A DNA stretch of 28,476 nt from Methanobacteriota archaeon (GTDB lineage Archaea > Methanobacteriota > Methanobacteria > Methanobacteriales > Methanobacteriaceae): NCBI GenBank assembly GCA_023430285.1, contig JAEZAV010000192.1:1-28476 (forward strand), read 5' to 3'. Of the stretch, positions 25,419 to 28,476 are shown piece after piece. Made by a program: the position numbers and the translations under genes. Under the pieces are notes generated by a model, which worked only from the letters and a program-made list of their open reading frames with translations, ran no database searches and was not told the DNA's origin. The stretch's first letter is position 1. Each line of letters opens with the position of its first letter.

Positions 25419-25976
25419 CTAATATTTTACGTTGGTTTCTTTCAATGGTTTCCATTCACTGTCTTTATCTGATAAAACAACATTTCCAACTTCTTTCAGA
25501 GGCCATTCTATGTTTATGTCTGGATCGTTCCACATTATGCCCCCCTCATCATCAGCGTTGTAAAAGGCTGTACATTTGTAGGTGAACTCGGCCACATCAG
25601 ATAAAACCAGAAATCCATGGGCAAAACCTTCTGGAACATAGAACTGTTTTTTATTTTCTTCTGATAACACAACTGATTCATAGTGACCATAGGTTGGAGA
25701 ATTCTCCCTAAGATCAACTGCAACATCGAAAACAGTTCCCTTTATCACCCTCACGAGTTTACCCTGTGGTTGGGTGTACTGGAAGTGAAGTCCCCTTAAA
25801 ACACCCCTTACAGATCTTGATTGGTTGTCTTGAACAAATTCGATATCAAGTCCTGCTTCTTTAAATTCACCTTGATGATAGGTTTCCATGAAGTAACCAC
25901 GATCGTCACCGAAAACTGTTGGTTCAATGATGTAAACATCATCGATGGATGTTTCTATAAATTTAAACTTTCCCAT
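25419..25976 (-). CDS. rfbC: dTDP-4-dehydrorhamnose 3,5-epimerase
   Basis: This 185-residue cupin-fold enzyme matches the usual RfbC length. It should epimerise dTDP-4-keto-6-deoxyglucose at C3 and C5 on the way to dTDP-L-rhamnose. Visible family motifs are FGDDRGYFMETY, RGVLRGLHFQ with the catalytic base H64, GTVFDVAVDLR, and FYVPEGFAHGFLVL. ATG 25976 has AAGGTG at 25988-25983 with 6 nt spacing, so the 27-residue upstream extension in the same frame is not part of the protein. The partner genes rfbA, rfbB and rfbD are not in this window and should lie to the right or elsewhere. It is divergent from ugd. The reading of the product as rhamnose is by family, since some homologues make other 6-deoxy sugars. 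Confidence 0.93.
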   Translation of the reverse strand: MGKFKFIETSIDDVYIIEPTVFGDDRGYFMETYHQGEFKEAGLDIEFVQDNQSRSVRGVLRGLHFQYTQPQGKLVRVIKGTVFDVAVDLRENSPTYGHYESVVLSEENKKQFYVPEGFAHGFLVLSDVAEFTYKCTAFYNADDEGGIMWNDPDINIEWPLKEVGNVVLSDKDSEWKPLKETNVKY

Positions 25977-26107
25977 TAGCTTGCACCTTCTAAATAATTT
26001 TTTATACAAAATAATATCCAATCTTGAGTTGAAGATTTGAATTTGATTAGTTTCCATTGACTAATATTTATTTCAGCCACGAACATAGTAATTTAAAGAG
26101 AAGAAAC

Positions 26108-26115
26108 TATATATA
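26108..26115 (+). promoter_or_regulatory. Candidate TATA box for ugd
   Basis: TATATATA preceded by GAAAC (26103-26107), a plausible TFB element, predicts transcription from about 26136-26140 and a leader of about 55 nt. Two copies of a 14-bp direct repeat lie immediately downstream, spanning the predicted start. Confidence 0.5.
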
Positions 26116-26116
26116 C

Positions 26117-26147
26117 ATTTTAGTTTAATTTATATTTTAGTTTAATT
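26117..26147 (+). repeat. Two direct copies of a 14-bp motif in the ugd leader/promoter
   Basis: ATTTTAGTTTAATT occurs at 26117-26130 and again at 26134-26147 (17-bp period), with a third exact copy at 9049-9062. The spacing and position over the predicted transcription start suggest a binding site for a regulator, but AT-richness makes simple repeat origin possible. Confidence 0.5.
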
Positions 26148-26191
26148 ACTGCTTATTCAGAATTTAATATTAAAGAATTTTAGTGATATAT

Positions 26192-27517
26192 ATGAAAATA
26201 ACAATAGTTGGAACAGGTTACGTCGGATTGGTGACTGGTGCTTGTTTTTCTGAAATGGGAAATACTGTTTACTGCATAGACATTGATGAGGGTAAGGTTA
26301 AAGACCTTACTAACGGAATCATACCCATATTTGAACCGGGTTTGGAAGAGTTAGTGTCTAAAAATGTTGAATCAGGTAACCTCATGTTTTCAACTGAATT
26401 AAATTTTGGTCTTAAAAATTCTAGCATATGCTTCATAGCAGTTGGAACACCCATGGATGAAGACGGAAGTGCCGACATGCAGTACGTGCTCGAGGCTGCC
26501 AGAGAAATTGGACAGCTCATTTCAAACGATTTAATAGTTGTGAACAAATCCACTGTTCCAGTTGGCACAGCAGATCAGGTTAAATCTGTCATTGAGAATG
26601 AAATGAAATCACGACAGGTGAATTACAGGGTTGATGTTGTTTCAAATCCTGAATTTTTAAAGGAAGGTGCTGCTGTTTCTGACTTTATGAGACCTGATAG
26701 AGTGGTTATTGGTTCGGATAATGATGATGTCATCGAAGTTATGAAGGAACTATACAAGCCATTCACAATCAACCATGATAGGTTCATTACCATGGATGTT
26801 AGAAGTGCTGAAATGACCAAGTACGCTTCAAACGCCATGCTTGCAACTAGAATTTCATTCATGAATGAAATGGCCAATATCTGCGAGCGGGTTGGTGCTG
26901 ATGTTAACTTTGTAAGGGAAGGTATTGGAAGCGATAAAAGAATTGGTTACAGTTTTTTATATCCTGGATGTGGATATGGGGGCAGTTGTTTCCCCAAGGA
27001 TGTGAAGGCTTTGATTAAAACTGCCCAAGATCATGGTTACGATTCAACCATTTTGAAGGGTGTTGAAGCAGTGAATGAAGATCAAAAATTCTCGATTGTA
27101 AGCAAGATCCTTAAGAGGTTTGGTGACGATCTTTCTGGAAAAAGTTTTGCTGTTTGGGGACTTGCATTCAAACCTGAAACCGATGATATGAGGGAAGCAG
27201 CATCTGTTGTTATTATTAATAAACTTATTGAGCATGGTGCAACCATCAGGGCCTACGATCCAAAGGCAATGGGTGCTGCCAAGGAATATTACTTCAAATC
27301 CAATCCAGATATAAGTTTTCACAGCAACAAGTACGATGCAGTGCAAGGGGTGGACTCCATAATACTCGTTACAGAATGGAAGGAATTTAGGAGTCCTGAT
27401 TTTGACAAGCTCAAAGATATTGCTGGGAAAACCATCATCTTTGATGGTAGAAATCAGTACAACAAAATCATGCTTGAAAAGCTTGGTTTCGAGTATTATC
27501 AGATCGGAACAGGATAA
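26192..27517 (+). CDS. ugd: UDP-glucose 6-dehydrogenase
   Basis: This 441-residue cytoplasmic enzyme should oxidise UDP-glucose to UDP-glucuronate with two NAD+. It has the Rossmann motif VGTGYVGLVTGACF, FVAVGTP-type loop (FIAVGTPMDEDGSAD), KSTVPVGTAD, SNPEFLKEGAAV, the central helix MTKYASNAMLATRISFMNE, and the catalytic C266 in GCGYGGSCFPKD. The C-terminal domain has WGLAFKPETDDMREA. Length and motifs are complete. GTGAT at 26183-26187 lies 4 nt before ATG 26192. The in-frame GTG at 26183 is part of that site. It is the second UDP-sugar dehydrogenase of the window, differing from the WecC type at 7724, so the polymer probably carries two uronic acids. It lies 109 nt upstream of the exporter permease gene and may be cotranscribed, subject to a small hairpin at 27520-27535. 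Confidence 0.93.
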   Translation: MKITIVGTGYVGLVTGACFSEMGNTVYCIDIDEGKVKDLTNGIIPIFEPGLEELVSKNVESGNLMFSTELNFGLKNSSICFIAVGTPMDEDGSADMQYVLEAAREIGQLISNDLIVVNKSTVPVGTADQVKSVIENEMKSRQVNYRVDVVSNPEFLKEGAAVSDFMRPDRVVIGSDNDDVIEVMKELYKPFTINHDRFITMDVRSAEMTKYASNAMLATRISFMNEMANICERVGADVNFVREGIGSDKRIGYSFLYPGCGYGGSCFPKDVKALIKTAQDHGYDSTILKGVEAVNEDQKFSIVSKILKRFGDDLSGKSFAVWGLAFKPETDDMREAASVVIINKLIEHGATIRAYDPKAMGAAKEYYFKSNPDISFHSNKYDAVQGVDSIILVTEWKEFRSPDFDKLKDIAGKTIIFDGRNQYNKIMLEKLGFEYYQIGTG

Positions 27518-27519
27518 TA

Positions 27520-27535
27520 TATAGGGTAACCTATA
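27520..27535 (+). terminator. Hairpin with GTAA loop after ugd
   Basis: TATAGG-GTAA-CCTATA forms a 6-bp stem closed by a GNRA-type tetraloop, starting 3 nt after the ugd stop. ATATTTTCTTAG follows. It could be a weak terminator or an RNA-stabilising 3' end between ugd and the transporter genes. Confidence 0.4.
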
Positions 27536-27626
27536 ATATTTTCTTAGAATAATGATAATCCAATGAAGATTAAAACGTTGGAGAAGATTTTTTATTAAAT
27601 AAATTCAACATGAACTGGAGATAATA

Positions 27627-28412
27627 ATGATAAGTGATCATAGATTTATTGCTAATTTTGAGAAGTACAGGTACTTGCTTGTTCAGCTCATTAAGAGGGA
27701 TATTCAGGTTAAGTACAGAAATTCTATGCTTGGAATTTTCTGGAGTTTTTTAGAGCCATTGCTCACCATGATAATGTTTACAATCATATTTTCTTACATT
27801 TTCAAACGTGACATCCCTAACTTTCCAGTTTACTACCTGATTGGTAGGGTGGCATTTTCACTGTTCCAAAGCGGTACCACTGGAGCCATGAAATCTATAA
27901 TTGGAAACAGCGCCATATTAAGAAGTGTTTATGTTCCTAAATACTTATTTGCACTTGCAACTGTAGGATCAGCTTTTGTAACCTTCCTTTTATCATTGAT
28001 AATACTGGTAGCTGTTATGATCGTGACCAATGTTCACTTCACCATTTACGTGATATTTGCAAGTCTACCGGTTCTTGTACTGCTTCTCATGACACTTGGT
28101 GTGGGTCTCATTCTTGCAACTGTGACAGTATTTTTCAGGGACATCGAACATTTGTACGGAGTTTTTACAATGCTTCTCATGTATGGTTCTGCAGTTTTCT
28201 ATCCTGCTTCAATCATACCTGCTAAATGGCAGTTTTTACTGACAATAAATCCATTTTACGCTATAATAAGTTGTATGAGAACTGTTCTTATGAATGGTAC
28301 ACTTTACAACACAGGCGAGCTATTGTATGCAACTGTGTTTTCAATTGTGAGTCTGGTCGTTGGAATGGGATTATTTTACAAGTATCAGAATAAATTTTTA
28401 CTACATCTATAA
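27627..28412 (+). CDS. ABC-2 type polysaccharide exporter permease (Wzm/TagG family)
   Basis: This 261-residue membrane protein has about six hydrophobic helices. The N-terminal cytoplasmic stretch RDIQVKYRNSMLGIFWSFLEP is the family signature of O-antigen and teichoic-acid ABC permeases (one residue over is trimmed here: DIQVKYRNSMLGIFWSFLEP). Further on are YVPKYLFALATVGSAF, FFRDIEHLYGV, and FYPASIIPAKWQFLLTINPF, the last typical of the loop before the final helices. GGAG at 27617-27620 lies 6 nt before the ATG. The stop is followed at once by the ribosome binding site of the ATPase gene, so the two are translationally coupled. It should form a homodimer that moves lipid-linked glycan out across the membrane. 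Family membership is firm. The exact polymer is inferred from the neighbouring genes. Confidence 0.92.
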   Translation: MISDHRFIANFEKYRYLLVQLIKRDIQVKYRNSMLGIFWSFLEPLLTMIMFTIIFSYIFKRDIPNFPVYYLIGRVAFSLFQSGTTGAMKSIIGNSAILRSVYVPKYLFALATVGSAFVTFLLSLIILVAVMIVTNVHFTIYVIFASLPVLVLLLMTLGVGLILATVTVFFRDIEHLYGVFTMLLMYGSAVFYPASIIPAKWQFLLTINPFYAIISCMRTVLMNGTLYNTGELLYATVFSIVSLVVGMGLFYKYQNKFLLHL

Positions 28413-28423
28413 AGGTGAATACT

Positions 28424-28476
28424 GTGGGAGATATAGTTATAAAGGTTGAAGACGTTGGAATGGAGTACAATCTTAA
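28424..28476 (+). CDS. ABC transporter ATP-binding protein, N-terminal fragment (Wzt/TagH type; cut by window edge)
   Basis: The frame starting at GTG 28424 reads MGDIVIKVEDVGMEYNL to the edge, matching the first beta strands of polysaccharide-exporter ATPases (VxVENVxxxY). AGGTGA at 28413-28418 lies 5 nt upstream, directly after the permease stop. The in-frame GTG at 28415 overlaps that site and is less likely. Walker motifs lie beyond the window, so the assignment rests on the short start plus gene order after the permease. Confidence 0.75.
   Translation, partial: MGDIVIKVEDVGMEYNL

Noticed and set aside
25977..26057. 27-residue N-terminal extension of RfbC
   Set aside because: RfbC proteins are about 185 residues and start near MGKFKFIET; a good ribosome binding site precedes ATG 25976.
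1..28476. Search for CRISPR arrays, insertion sequences, integrases, tRNA and rRNA genes
   Set aside because: No regularly spaced repeats, transposase motifs, terminal inverted repeats or tRNA-like T-loop sequences were seen by eye; all large repeats are explained by paralogous genes.

Overview
The window is AT-rich and looks archaeal, most likely from a Methanobacterium-like methanogen of the Methanobacteriales. I infer this from TATA-box promoters, strong GGAGGTGAT-type ribosome binding sites, oligo-T terminators, heavy AGA/AGG arginine use, and an EFR1-type flavodoxin/ferredoxin protein among large modular glycosyltransferases of a kind I associate with this group. The species cannot be fixed from the sequence alone.

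Almost every gene serves synthesis and export of a cell-surface glycan. From left to right: the 3' end of an Asp2-like serine hydrolase gene (3-263); a GT2-like/CgeB-type chimeric glycosyltransferase (358-2346); a tandem-GT2 protein (2447-4246); an opposing EFR1 ferredoxin gene (4311-5102); a GT2 plus GT-B chimera (5455-7641); a leftward pair, a UDP-ManNAc dehydrogenase (7724-9022) and a GT2 with a coiled-coil tail (9109-10587); then a rightward block made of a second GT2/GT-B chimera (10891-13074), three paralogous coiled-coil/CgeB proteins (13322-15232, 16813-18744, 18831-20702) and, between the first two of those, a full-length Asp2-like hydrolase (15300-16727). A leftward block follows: a coiled-coil/DXD sugar transferase (20766-22151), a 1008-residue multidomain GT2 protein (22201-25227) and RfbC (25419-25976). 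The right end holds UDP-glucose dehydrogenase (26192-27517), the ABC-2 permease of a polysaccharide exporter (27627-28412) and the first codons of its ATPase (28424-28476).

The genes fit an ABC-exporter-dependent pathway. Sugar-nucleotide enzymes would supply uronic acids (ManNAcA and GlcA) and a rhamnose-type sugar, many cytoplasmic transferases would assemble the chain, hydrolase-fold proteins may add or remove acyl groups, and a Wzm/Wzt-type (TagG/TagH-type) exporter would move the polymer out. No initiating phosphosugar transferase, Wzy polymerase, Wzx flippase or ligase is visible here.

The locus has grown by duplication. It contains three CgeB paralogs, two GT2/GT-B chimeras, two tandem-GT2 proteins in inverted orientation about 18 kb apart, and two Asp2-like hydrolases each followed by a CgeB-type gene. 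Several transferase domains have lost their metal-binding DxD motif while the surrounding fold appears kept, and coiled coils are attached to unrelated catalytic folds. These features suggest a scaffolded multi-enzyme assembly and are the most interesting aspect of the window. I see no tRNA, rRNA, CRISPR array, insertion sequence or integrase.
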